Assembly (NCBI GenBank): GCA_018671515.1
Contig: JABHHN010000035.1
Span: forward strand, 1-53,964
Reading direction: 5' to 3'
From: an archaeon
GTDB lineage: Archaea > Nanobdellota > Nanobdellia > Woesearchaeales > GW2011-AR15
DNA: 53,964 nt
The number at the start of each line of letters is the position of its first letter. The first letter of the stretch is position 1. The notes beneath the pieces were generated by a model. It was not told the DNA's origin. It ran no database searches and saw only the letters and a list, made by a program, of their open reading frames with translations. Made by a program: the position numbers and the translations under genes. Shown here piece after piece: positions 1 to 7,495 of the stretch.

Positions 1-11
1 GTGAGGTCAGG

Positions 12-137
12 GCACTTAACAAAGATTAAAAGATTTCATTCAGCCTCTCAGCTTCATTACATCCAAATTTTTTGTGAGGTCACTCCCGTTGGTCGTTCCA
101 CTCTCAAAAAACTTCTTTTAATCTTGATGTTATGTGC
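12..137 (+). repeat. attC-like structured repeat, copy 1
   Basis: First of five related elements in the first 3.6 kb. It opens with a left arm GCACTTAAC (12-20) followed by AAAGATTAAAAG and closes with CTTTTAATCTTGAT followed by GTTATGTGC (129-137), so both ends can pair into a long imperfect stem. The interior carries CCAAATTTTT, shared with the other copies (shortened in copy 4). The tail AATTATTACTC (138-148) is also conserved. The form (R''-L'' / L'-R' arms around a variable centre, with AAC and GTT at the ends) and the 126 bp length resemble integron attC sites. The window edge cuts off what lies upstream, so the array may continue to the left. Confidence 0.6.
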
Positions 138-236
138 AATTATTACTCGGAACCAACCGCATTAAAACTTTAGAAGGGATTTTTCTTTTTATAATTGGAT
201 AAATTTAATAATCTCTCCTGTTTTGTAATTATTATT

Positions 237-860
237 ATGAATAAATCAATTTTAAGCATAACTGTTATTTTACTATTTTTGGTAGCATGTTCAAATACAC
301 AGGAGACAAATATAACTAATTTGAATCAACCCGTCGAGCAAGTCGATTCCTCATCATCTGATATAGATACAAATAATCCTCCTCCTATTGAAAACGAAGA
401 AACAGCAAAAAATGAAAATAATAATAACCCTAATCTTATAGAAGAAAACTCATATGGGTTGAAAATAGTTGAAAAAACTAATTCTTTATCACTTAACGGA
501 TACTTTGATGAGAAAGATAGGGATTTTTTTATGGAATATCAAATATTTTATGGATACGACTTTAATCCAAAGATAAATAAAGCTCACTTATTTGACTGCT
601 TGGTTAAAATTGTGAAATATAGAGATTTGAGAACATATGATTATAACGTTAAAGATTACTCAAGGAATAGTAAATATATCATTATGGAGATAGAAGGTTT
701 TAAAGTATTAAAATGGGTTGACAAATTAGTTTATGAATGGCCAGCTGATACACATACTATAGTTAGGATTTCAGGAATATATTTAGATAGTAAATATCAA
801 AATCAAATTGAAGAATTAGTTCTTGAATACAATAAAATTTATCCAAGTATTTTAAGTTGA
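237..860 (+). CDS. Predicted lipoprotein, function unknown
   Basis: The start is placed at the ATG at 237 because it opens a clean lipoprotein signal peptide: MNKS, a hydrophobic stretch, then LVAC with the lipobox cysteine near residue 18. A TTG at 195 in the same frame would add 14 residues and spoil the signal. After the cysteine comes a low-complexity Ser/Thr/Asn/Glu linker of about 50 residues and then a folded, charged C-terminal region of about 130 residues that I do not recognise. It is the sole gene between repeat copies 1 and 2, so it looks like the cargo of one cassette-like unit. Membrane anchoring is inferred from the lipobox. Confidence 0.7.
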   Translation: MNKSILSITVILLFLVACSNTQETNITNLNQPVEQVDSSSSDIDTNNPPPIENEETAKNENNNNPNLIEENSYGLKIVEKTNSLSLNGYFDEKDRDFFMEYQIFYGYDFNPKINKAHLFDCLVKIVKYRDLRTYDYNVKDYSRNSKYIIMEIEGFKVLKWVDKLVYEWPADTHTIVRISGIYLDSKYQNQIEELVLEYNKIYPSILS

Positions 861-972
861 TTGAAAAATCCCTTTATTAGTTATTTTGTTTTAAGGTTCC
901 TGTGTCATAACTCTTTTGAATTTTTGACTTCGTCAAAACCGTCTTGCAGACTATTCCTCGTTTCTAACGAAA

Positions 973-1065
973 GCACATAACAAGAATTAAAAGAGAAATT
1001 TCTTGCAGAAATTATCTCCAAATTTTTACTTTGTAAAAACTTCTTTTAATTCCGATGTTATATCT
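973..1065 (+). repeat. attC-like structured repeat, copy 2
   Basis: The left arm GCACATAAC (973-981) plus AAGAATTAAAAG pairs with CTTTTAATTCCGAT plus GTTATATCT (1057-1065). The conserved interior CCAAATTTTT is present. Its left arm is an exact 9/9 reverse complement of the right end GTTATGTGC of copy 1, across the lipoprotein gene. Outside the core lies TGTGTCATAAC (901-911), preceded by GGTTCC (895-900), which is the complement of GGAACC at 149-154 just downstream of copy 1. Relative to copy 1, the inner stem changed on both sides (GATTAAAAG/CTTTTAATC versus GAATTAAAAG/CTTTTAATTC), which supports a conserved stem. Confidence 0.6.
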
Positions 1066-1132
1066 AATATTACTCAGAGTCAGCTGCATGTTTGGTAAAA
1101 TTATTTTAATTAGTGCATTTTTCAATAAGATT

Positions 1133-1741
1133 ATGGCAAAAGTAAAAGTTTTAATTAAAGGTTTGATTAATTTAGAAGAGATGAGAGCATGGCCTTCAAG
1201 TGCCTTGATTATTGATAATGAAAAAATAATAATTACTGATCCAGGAACAGTAAAAAGTCAGAAAGTTATTACAGATGCACTTGAAAAAGAAGGATTAACA
1301 GTAAACGATATTACTCATGTTTTTATCACACACTCTCATTTAGATCATTATAGAAACATTGGTATGTTTCCTGAAGCAATTTCTATTGATATGTGGGGAG
1401 AATGGATTGCAGATAAATTTAATCCAAAAGAATGGCCTTCAAAATTTGATGAAACTAATTTTGGAAATTTTTCAGATAGCATTCATGTTATAAAAACACC
1501 AGGACATGATGAATCAAACCTAACTTTTTTTGTGAAGGGAACATCAAAATTCAAAGGAAATGAAATTTCTGGAATGATTGCTGTTTGTGGTGATGTATTT
1601 TGGAAGAAAGATTTTCCCAAATTAGAAGAAGAACCTTTTGCCACAGATAAGAAAAATTTACAAAAGAGTAGAACTCTAGTATTGAAAAATGCGGATTATA
1701 TTATACCTGGTCACGATGATATTTTTAAGGTAGAAAAATGA
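1133..1741 (+). CDS. Metallo-beta-lactamase-fold hydrolase (MBLAC1-like)
   Basis: A cytoplasmic metal-dependent hydrolase of the metallo-beta-lactamase superfamily, about 202 residues. The zinc-binding motif HSHLDH is visible near residue 70, followed by GHDESN, a GD pair (CGDVF) and a C-terminal GHDD. The spacing resembles the short MBLAC1/glyoxalase-II-like group; the substrate is not evident. The ATG at 1133 is chosen because MAKVKVL begins the first beta-strand of the fold. Upstream in-frame starts (1088, 1055) would run into the repeat. It is the only gene between repeat copies 2 and 3 and so is probable cassette cargo. Confidence 0.8.
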   Translation: MAKVKVLIKGLINLEEMRAWPSSALIIDNEKIIITDPGTVKSQKVITDALEKEGLTVNDITHVFITHSHLDHYRNIGMFPEAISIDMWGEWIADKFNPKEWPSKFDETNFGNFSDSIHVIKTPGHDESNLTFFVKGTSKFKGNEISGMIAVCGDVFWKKDFPKLEEEPFATDKKNLQKSRTLVLKNADYIIPGHDDIFKVEK

Positions 1742-1829
1742 TCATTTCTTTACGCTGACTCTTGTGTCATACTTTTGGTGCTCACGCACTCAAGTCTGCA
1801 ACTCTGTTCGCTCTTGCTCACGAGGCAGA

Positions 1830-1934
1830 AGATATAACAAGAATTAAAAGATTTCACTCCGAACCAAGTTCTCCGTTGCATCCAAATTTTTCTCGTAAAC
1901 TTGAAAAACTTCTTTTAATTCCGATGTTCAACGA
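1830..1934 (+). repeat. attC-like structured repeat, copy 3
   Basis: The left arm AGATATAAC (1830-1838) plus AAGAATTAAAAG pairs with CTTTTAATTCCGAT before the right end GTTCAACGA (1926-1934), followed by the conserved AATATTACTC tail (1935-1944). The left arm is an exact 9/9 reverse complement of the right end of copy 2 (GTTATATCT) but does not match its own right end. That is the pattern expected if the transferred unit runs from one site's right end to the next site's left arm. GCTGACTC (1754-1761) is the complement of GAGTCAGC (1077-1084) next to copy 2. TGTGTCATAC (1763-1772) repeats the motif seen before copy 2. Confidence 0.6.
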
Positions 1935-2010
1935 AATATTACTCGACCGAACTTAGTTATTACAAGGGGGAACAATCAATAAATGCTTTAATTAAACCAT
2001 AAACTAACTA

Positions 2011-2415
2011 TTATTTTTGAAAAATGATTAAAAGTATCTTTACTACTCCAAATAGACTACTAATCAGACCTAAAATTAAATAAATTACTCCAATCCGAAT
2101 AGCAGCAGAATCATATTTGACTTTTGCATTAGGATTAATTCGAAATATCATAATTCCATAATAATTTATTCTATTTATTGGAAAGCATTTAGATAAAACT
2201 GCAGATAAGCCTAATGGCAAAGCAAAAATTAAGCCACAAATTACCATTAATAAATAAACTACAATTTTGTTAATATTTGGCATATAAAATGACAGAAACA
2301 CCATTAGTATAATATTCAAAATTATGACTATAAATGCATTCAACGTACATAATTTCCAGTATTTTAATTCCTTTTGTTTCATACTCTGTTGTTCTTCATT
2401 TTTTATTGAACTCAT
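2011..2415 (-). CDS. Small membrane protein, function unknown
   Basis: A 134-residue protein with a hydrophilic N-terminus of about 22 residues rich in Glu, Gln and Lys, two closely spaced hydrophobic segments in the middle (around residues 27-45 and 50-72) and a third near the C-terminus (about 107-132). I do not recognise the family. The start at 2415 is supported by an AATATAAATAG TATA-like box on the minus strand about 29 nt upstream (near 2444), which would give a leaderless transcript. It lies between repeat copies 3 and 4 and reads opposite to the neighbouring cassette genes, with its own promoter. Confidence 0.6.
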   Translation of the reverse strand: MSSIKNEEQQSMKQKELKYWKLCTLNAFIVIILNIILMVFLSFYMPNINKIVVYLLMVICGLIFALPLGLSAVLSKCFPINRINYYGIMIFRINPNAKVKYDSAAIRIGVIYLILGLISSLFGVVKILLIIFQK

Positions 2416-2709
2416 AGAAGTAATTTAGAACGATCATAACTATTTATATTTTTCTCAAAGAATAATATACTAAATTAAAAAAAAAAAATCACCAAGCTTT
2501 GTTAATTAAAGAACTAAAAGTTTTCTGAATCCCTTTTTTTGCTTCCCCCCTTTAATTTATCTTGTGAACAAGTAAGTTTTCAATAACAAAATGTTGTTCT
2601 CTTCGCCTCTTTGGAAAAATGTACCGCATTCGCTCTTTTGATAATGTTCTGGTCTGTGACATACTCTTCGGAGTTAACGCTCCTCGTCCCTCCCACTTCG
2701 TAGTCGGAA
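2416..2709. other. Intergenic stretch: promoter, poly-A/T tracts, outer arm of repeat copy 4
   Basis: No credible gene is seen. The first 50 bases hold the TATA region of the minus-strand membrane protein. A 12-base A run lies near 2480 and a T run followed by a C run near 2535. GGTC (2651-2654) followed by TGTGACATAC (2655-2664) matches the outer motif found before repeat copies 2 and 3. GGTC complements GACC at 1945-1948 after copy 3. Confidence 0.5.
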
Positions 2710-2808
2710 TAATTTAACAAAGATTAAACGGTTCACCACTCCGTAGCTTTACCTTCGTTCTCCAAAAGTTTACTTCGTAAACCTTCGCTTAATCGCGATG
2801 TTAAATGC
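2710..2808 (+). repeat. attC-like structured repeat, copy 4
   Basis: The left arm TAATTTAAC (2710-2718) plus AAAGATTAAACG faces CGCTTAATCGCGAT plus GTTAAATGC (2800-2808). The L-arm has diverged on both sides from AAAAG/CTTTT to AAACG/CGCTT, again in a largely compensating way. The interior motif is shortened to CCAAA. Just downstream, TTGATTTCT (2811-2819) and GCAC (2821-2824) are complementary to GTGC and AGAAATCAA at 3374-3386 on the far side of the toxin-antitoxin genes. Confidence 0.5.
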
Positions 2809-2823
2809 AATTGATTTCTAGCA

Positions 2824-3078
2824 CTAGATTTTTTTATAAACGTTTTTTCTATGACCAATTAATGTCACTTCAATAAATTTAAAATTTTGATTAATATCTG
2901 CAACAGCTCGATAGTCTCCAATTCTTAGTTTATAATCTTTTCTAGTTGTTAATCTTTCCCAATAATGAAATGGGTTTTCCTTAGTATCCATTATCTTATT
3001 GTATATCCTAACACGAATATCTTTTTCAGATTTTTCTAAGAATTCAAGAGCTTCTGAATCAAATTTAACAATATACAT
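2824..3078 (-). CDS. RelE/ParE-superfamily toxin
   Basis: An 84-residue toxin of the RelE/ParE fold, whose members either cleave mRNA on the ribosome or act on gyrase. Visible family features are the N-terminal strand MYIVKFDSEA, a helix with EFLEKSEKDIRVRI, the strand pair YKLRIGDYRAVADI and the C-terminal GHRKNVYKK, which carries the basic and histidine residues typical of RelE-type nucleases. It directly follows the antitoxin gene with no intergenic base. It shares GHRKN(V/I)YKK and the LRIG(D/N)YRA strand with the toxin at 36719-36973, so the two modules are related. It ends right at the edge of repeat copy 4 and is cassette-like cargo. Confidence 0.85.
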   Translation of the reverse strand: MYIVKFDSEALEFLEKSEKDIRVRIYNKIMDTKENPFHYWERLTTRKDYKLRIGDYRAVADINQNFKFIEVTLIGHRKNVYKKI

Positions 3079-3318
3079 TTATAATCCTAGTCTTCTTCGA
3101 GCTTCTTCTTCAGTTACAAAATTTCCTTCTTTGATTCTTTTTCGAGATTTTTCAATTTGCTCAATAGCTTCTTTACTTAATTCAGGTTCAGATTTTGTTT
3201 TTTTAACAATATAAACAAGTTTCTTTAATACTTCATCATAACTTTCATTTTTATATTCTCTAAATTGATCTATTTGAAATTTTGTATCTTCATGTATTTT
3301 TATTGTAGTTGCAGTCAT
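3079..3318 (-). CDS. Antitoxin (ribbon-helix-helix-like)
   Basis: A 79-residue antitoxin. The N-terminus MTATTIKIHEDTKFQIDQFR has the short strand plus helix layout of ribbon-helix-helix DNA-binding antitoxins, followed by ESYDEVLKKLV. The acidic/basic C-terminal helix (about residues 45-79, ending EEEARRRLGL) would bind the toxin. It lies immediately upstream of the RelE-type toxin and is co-transcribed. Three GTATAC-type sites at exact 10-bp spacing sit over its promoter (3331-3356), a likely autoregulatory operator. The antitoxin at 36501-36722 has the same architecture. Confidence 0.8.
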   Translation of the reverse strand: MTATTIKIHEDTKFQIDQFREYKNESYDEVLKKLVYIVKKTKSEPELSKEAIEQIEKSRKRIKEGNFVTEEEARRRLGL

Positions 3319-3330
3319 TTACATTCACCA

Positions 3331-3356
3331 GTATACTTAGGTATACTAAAGTATAT
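3331..3356 (-). promoter_or_regulatory. Phased operator of the toxin-antitoxin pair
   Basis: GTATAC at 3331-3336, GTATAC at 3341-3346 and GTATAT at 3351-3356 are placed one helical turn apart. They lie 12 to 38 nt upstream of the antitoxin start and overlap the minus-strand TATA-like sequence TTTAAATATAC. This is the arrangement expected for cooperative binding of ribbon-helix-helix antitoxin dimers. Confidence 0.5.
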
Positions 3357-3428
3357 TTAAATGTTTTGTTTACGTGCAGAAATCAACTTCTTCGACCACG
3401 TTGCACTTTCCTCCCTTTGGTCGTCAGG

Positions 3429-3533
3429 ACGTATAACAAAGATTAAAAGGAAAATTCCTTACAGGAATTTTCCCAAATTTTTCCAGCTCACTAACGTGAG
3501 GGAAAAACTTCGTTTAACGCAGATGTTATGTGT
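3429..3533 (+). repeat. attC-like structured repeat, copy 5
   Basis: The left arm ACGTATAAC (3429-3437) plus AAAGATTAAAAG lies opposite CGTTTAACGCAGAT plus GTTATGTGT (3525-3533). The interior has CCAAATTTTT and two inner hairpins (AAAATTCC/GGAATTTT and CTCAC/GTGAG). GTGC and AGAAATCAA at 3374-3386 pair with sequence downstream of copy 4. This is the last recognisable copy; none is found after the pentapeptide gene. Confidence 0.5.
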
Positions 3534-3586
3534 AATTAATTTAATATAAGAAAAAAGATATAAAGTGTGAATTTTATCATATCTAT

Positions 3587-4105
3587 ATGCAATACGAAAA
3601 TAAAGAATATGAAAATAAATTATTTAAATCCAAAAATTTTACTAATAAATCTTTAAAAAATTCCATTTTTGAAAATTGTTTTTTTGAAAATTGTAATTTT
3701 TCAAATACCAAGTTGAAAAATACTACGATCCTAGATTGTAATTTTAGAGATTGTAAATTATTAGGATTAAATTTTTCAGAATGTAATAAATTATTTTTAA
3801 ATTTCAATTTTGAAAATTGTTTGATTTCTATGAATTTTTTTTCCGATGTAGATTTGAGAAAAATGGTATTTAAAAACTGTAGAATATATGATAGTGAATT
3901 TAATAATACTAATTTAACAAACGCAAGTTTTGAAAATTCAGATCTTAAAAATACATGTATATCAAATTCAAATTTAAGTTTTGCTTCATTTAAAAATTCT
4001 AAAAATTATATTATTGATCCAAATCAAAATATTCTAAAAAAAACAATATTTTCGATTCCAGACGTTATTGGTCTATTGAGCAAATTTGATATAAAAATTG
4101 AATAA
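3587..4105 (+). CDS. Pentapeptide-repeat protein
   Basis: A 172-residue protein built almost entirely of degenerate pentapeptide repeats of the A(D/N)LXX type, with Phe/Leu at the centre and Asn/Cys/Ser at other positions (FENCF, FENCN, FSNTK, FRDCK, FSECN, FENSD, LKNTC). Such repeats form a right-handed quadrilateral beta-helix; some members (Qnr, MfpA) protect gyrase, but no specific role can be assigned here. The repeats cover about residues 12-148, followed by a non-repeat tail. AAGATATAAAG about 28 nt upstream suggests a leaderless mRNA. It follows repeat copy 5 and may be the last unit of the array. Confidence 0.8.
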   Translation: MQYENKEYENKLFKSKNFTNKSLKNSIFENCFFENCNFSNTKLKNTTILDCNFRDCKLLGLNFSECNKLFLNFNFENCLISMNFFSDVDLRKMVFKNCRIYDSEFNNTNLTNASFENSDLKNTCISNSNLSFASFKNSKNYIIDPNQNILKKTIFSIPDVIGLLSKFDIKIE

Positions 4106-4341
4106 CTCACATAAAAAATAGCTCTTCAAGAAAACATTATTTAGAAACTATATTAAGTTCAATAAAATAGGAGTTCCGATTATCTTGAACGATAAGCTTT
4201 CTAAAAAGAAAATAATATATTTTTTTCTAAAACAAAAGAGAGAGAAACCATATTATCTATGTTTAATTCCAAAAGACAAATAATTTATTAAGTTGAAAAA
4301 CAAATATTATATATACATTAATAATTAAATGAGTAATTAAT

Positions 4342-5871
4342 ATGAAAAAAAACAACAAAATAATTTACATATTATTACTTCTTTCAATTCTTATTATATC
4401 TGGATGCAACAATAATAAAGCAGCTGGAGATAATTCAGGTAAACAACTTTCCAAAACAGATATTGATAAATTATCTGCAAGTCTAGACAAAGACATCGAT
4501 ATAGGTGTATTTGAATCATTAGATACAGATAATGACGGAACATATGATAAATTTATACTCACACTTTCTAAAGAAAAAATTGATGAAGATTTATTCTTAG
4601 GTAAAATTGTAGAATACAAAAAAACAAAAGAAGGCTTTATGGGAACATTGACATTAGAATTTGAAAATACAGGAGATGAAACAAAAACATATTCACACAT
4701 AGAAAATATCCAAAAATCATTTGCTCTCCATGTTGATGACCTTGAATTCTCTATCCCTCCAACCAAAATTATAAACCCAGACCCAGAAGTAGCCTGGGAA
4801 ATAGAAGTAATAAATAGAAACATAAAAAAGATTACAATCAATGCTAAAACTGCTGCGGTGTCAGCAGCCATGAAAGCAGATCCGGGAACGGCAGTAGCAA
4901 TCATACTAACAGGAATGAGTGATGTACCATCAGAAAAAATGATTGAAGCAGGAAAAGATGCAGTTACTAATGTAGTACTTGATAACCTCGGTAGTTTTGC
5001 ATTTACTAAAGCCTTAAACGATTGCAGTAAATTTGGAGGAGAAGGAACTCTCTGGAACACATGTATAGTAAATCTTATAATAAAATTTCCAAACATGTTT
5101 ATAGAATCTGATTGCGAGAAGATTGATATAGAACACTCAGATGCGATGAATTATATAAGAGGACCTGTACTTTACGGAATGTGCAAAGCAATCACAACAA
5201 AAGATTGGAATGAATGCCATGAAAATGCAAACAGCTGGAAAGAAGTTGATATGTGTAAACTAAATTTGTTCAAATCTTTTTCTGGAGATTGTGAATATGC
5301 AAAAAATGAAGACGAATGCATCTACAATGCTGCAGTGAAATCTAACTCTCAATATGGATGTAAAGACATCGCTGAGCCAGTTATAAAATACGAATGCTTG
5401 GCGGAACTCACTCAAGAGATTAAACATTGTAAAATGATAAGTAATAAGAACACAAGAGAATATTGTTGTGATAAAATATTAGATGATGGCGCAAGAAAAG
5501 AATGTTATGGAGAAAAAGAAGAAAAAGAAGAAATTTCTTGCGGAGAAAACTCAGATCATTTATTTTGGGATTCATGTATAAGGTCAAAAGCAACAAATAA
5601 TTGTGATACAAATATCTGTATCACGAACTTTGAAAGAGACTATGATATAAATGAATGCATACGTGACGTGGCAGCCAAATGTGGAATAAATTATTGTCTT
5701 AACATGAAAGAATCCCAAACATTTTATAATAAGGTTTCATGCATTTGGATTCTTGCAAAAAATGAAAAAGATTGTGAATTAATACAAAACGAAGAATATG
5801 AAAGTGTTATGGGTAATGATGGACCTGAAAACAGAGAAACCTGTCTTAAAAGACTTAGGGAAAAACAATAG
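4342..5871 (+). CDS. Large cysteine-rich lipoprotein
   Basis: A 509-residue secreted lipoprotein: MKKNNK, a hydrophobic core, then IISGC with the lipobox cysteine near residue 22. Residues about 60-75 include DTDNDGTYDKFILTL, which resembles a calcium-binding DxDxDG loop. From about residue 225 onward cysteines occur every 10-20 residues in motifs such as NDCSKF, WNTCIV, WNECHE, GDCEYA and EDECIY, suggesting repeated small disulphide-linked units. Similar Cys-rich repeats are seen in DPANN surface proteins, but I cannot name the family. A TTATATATA box lies about 30 nt upstream. It is monocistronic. Confidence 0.65.
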   Translation: MKKNNKIIYILLLLSILIISGCNNNKAAGDNSGKQLSKTDIDKLSASLDKDIDIGVFESLDTDNDGTYDKFILTLSKEKIDEDLFLGKIVEYKKTKEGFMGTLTLEFENTGDETKTYSHIENIQKSFALHVDDLEFSIPPTKIINPDPEVAWEIEVINRNIKKITINAKTAAVSAAMKADPGTAVAIILTGMSDVPSEKMIEAGKDAVTNVVLDNLGSFAFTKALNDCSKFGGEGTLWNTCIVNLIIKFPNMFIESDCEKIDIEHSDAMNYIRGPVLYGMCKAITTKDWNECHENANSWKEVDMCKLNLFKSFSGDCEYAKNEDECIYNAAVKSNSQYGCKDIAEPVIKYECLAELTQEIKHCKMISNKNTREYCCDKILDDGARKECYGEKEEKEEISCGENSDHLFWDSCIRSKATNNCDTNICITNFERDYDINECIRDVAAKCGINYCLNMKESQTFYNKVSCIWILAKNEKDCELIQNEEYESVMGNDGPENRETCLKRLREKQ

Positions 5872-6000
5872 AGAAATAAAGTGACACAAAATTATAAATC
5901 AAATTTGAACTAATTGCTCTTTACATAATGAATTTTAATATTTCTAGTGTTTTCTATAAAATACTAAATAATATAAAGAAGTGATTATAAAATTAATATT

Positions 6001-6879
6001 ATGAGGAAAATTGTTAGTTATGGAATTTATTTAGCAATTATACTAGGTTTAATTTTTCCAATAGGAACAGAATATAAATCATTAATCCCAATTCTTTTAG
6101 CAACTATATTATTTTTTAGTTTTCTTAAACTTGAATATAAATTAAATCATTTTTTTTGTAAAGAACTATTTTATTATGCTTTAATTGGACTGATAATAAT
6201 TCCTTCGATTGTATTTTATTTGACAAAAAATTTAGAGACCAATCTAAGACTAGGTTTATTCTTAGTTTCTATTACTCCAACAGCAATTGGTGCTCCTATT
6301 ATTGTTGATCTTATCAAAGGAAGTAAAGAATTAATAATTTCAAATGTTGTATTGTATAATATGCTATCTCCCATAACATATTCAATATTATTACATCTAT
6401 ATTTTAATAAATTAGAATTGATTATTCCGACAAAATTAATTTTTATTAAATTAACAATAATGATATTTATTCCATTTATATTAGCTTTAATATTTAGAAA
6501 TTTTATAAAATTAAAAGAAAAATTATCATATATATCAAAATATGTAAGCCCTATTTCATTTATTCTTGTAATAGGTGTTGCAGTCTCTTCAGCTTCTTTA
6601 AATTTAAGACAATTAAAATTGATTAATTTATTAATAATTTCATTTTATGTTTTAATATTAGCAGTTTTTTCTTTTTATATAGGTTCAATTTTATCTAAGA
6701 AATCAAAAATTAAAAAAACTCTAACAATTGTATTTGGACATAAAAATAGTACATTAACCACATGGGTTGCACTTTCAAACTTTGCTCCACCTGTTGTTAT
6801 TCCAATGATTCTCTATATTATTTTTCACCATATTATCAATGGATTTCTTATCTACAAATATATTGATTCTAAAGATTAA
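6001..6879 (+). CDS. BASS-family (bile acid:sodium symporter-like) membrane transporter
   Basis: A 292-residue polytopic protein with about nine hydrophobic segments over its whole length. The hallmarks of the SBF/BASS fold are present: a central SITPTAIGAPIIVDLIKGS and, near the C-terminus, GHKNSTLTTWVALSNFAPPV followed by MILYIIFHHIING, matching the two crossover regions that bind sodium and substrate. Family members move organic anions with sodium. The substrate cannot be read from sequence. It stands alone, with an A/T-rich promoter region and the hemerythrin gene convergent downstream. Confidence 0.7.
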   Translation: MRKIVSYGIYLAIILGLIFPIGTEYKSLIPILLATILFFSFLKLEYKLNHFFCKELFYYALIGLIIIPSIVFYLTKNLETNLRLGLFLVSITPTAIGAPIIVDLIKGSKELIISNVVLYNMLSPITYSILLHLYFNKLELIIPTKLIFIKLTIMIFIPFILALIFRNFIKLKEKLSYISKYVSPISFILVIGVAVSSASLNLRQLKLINLLIISFYVLILAVFSFYIGSILSKKSKIKKTLTIVFGHKNSTLTTWVALSNFAPPVVIPMILYIIFHHIINGFLIYKYIDSKD

Positions 6880-6987
6880 ATATTTACCTCAATTTTATAA
6901 GATATTTCTATATAAAAATTTTAAATAACTATAGAATTGCTATAGATATTATTATTATTAATACAATTTTAACAACATTAGAATATT

Positions 6988-7392
6988 TTATTTAAGACCA
7001 TTTTCTTGAAAACATTGTATATATTTTTGATCACTGCCTGTAACGTGATTAATAATCCAATCTTCAAGAAAATCTACTAATTCAAATGAAATTTCCATTT
7101 CATTATTATCAATTTTTTTAATGATCTCTGTAATTTTTTTCTTAAATGATTCATGTTCTTTTTTATGTTCATCTGAATATTCAAAATTAAATTTTTTAAA
7201 ATATTTTTCTTCAGTCTCAAAATGATAAATAGAATAATCCACTAGTCCATCAATAATTTTTCTTAAAGTTTCTGAAAAATTTTTATTTATAATTGCTTTA
7301 TTCAAGTCATTAATAAGTACAAATATTTTTTTATGTTGGATATCTATTTCTTTAACTTTCACACTATATTCTTTTTTCCATCTCATTAACAT
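6988..7392 (-). CDS. Bacteriohemerythrin-like oxygen-binding protein
   Basis: A 134-residue four-helix di-iron protein. The ligand pattern of the hemerythrin family is visible: H in DIQHKK, H and E in YHFETEEKYF, H in DEHKKEH, and H and D in NHVTGSD. The N-terminus WKKEYSVKVKEID matches the usual W-x-x-x-(Y/F)-x-V opening. It presumably binds oxygen in the cytoplasm for storage, sensing or scavenging. The Met at 7386 is an alternative start, but AATATTTAAATTTC near 7420 on the minus strand gives leaderless spacing to 7392. It is not obviously co-transcribed with neighbours. Confidence 0.85.
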   Translation of the reverse strand: MLMRWKKEYSVKVKEIDIQHKKIFVLINDLNKAIINKNFSETLRKIIDGLVDYSIYHFETEEKYFKKFNFEYSDEHKKEHESFKKKITEIIKKIDNNEMEISFELVDFLEDWIINHVTGSDQKYIQCFQENGLK

Positions 7393-7495
7393 ATTAATAA
7401 TAATGAAATTTTGAAATTTAAATATTTTTCTAAAAAAACATCTTAAATTAGAAAAAATGATTCTAAAATTATAAATAGAAACTTAAAAATAAAAA

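Noticed and set aside
1762-1956. A 64-codon open frame covering repeat copy 3
   Set aside because: It lies wholly in the structured repeat, has no promoter or ribosome site, and its sequence is explained by the conserved arms.
1-3545. Reading the five repeats as a CRISPR array or insertion sequence
   Set aside because: Spacing is irregular and holds genes, the repeats are long and divergent with covarying arms, and no cas gene or transposase is present.
4106-4341. A sixth attC-like repeat after the pentapeptide gene
   Set aside because: No AAC-ended left arm, L-stem or GTT-ended right arm could be found in this spacer.
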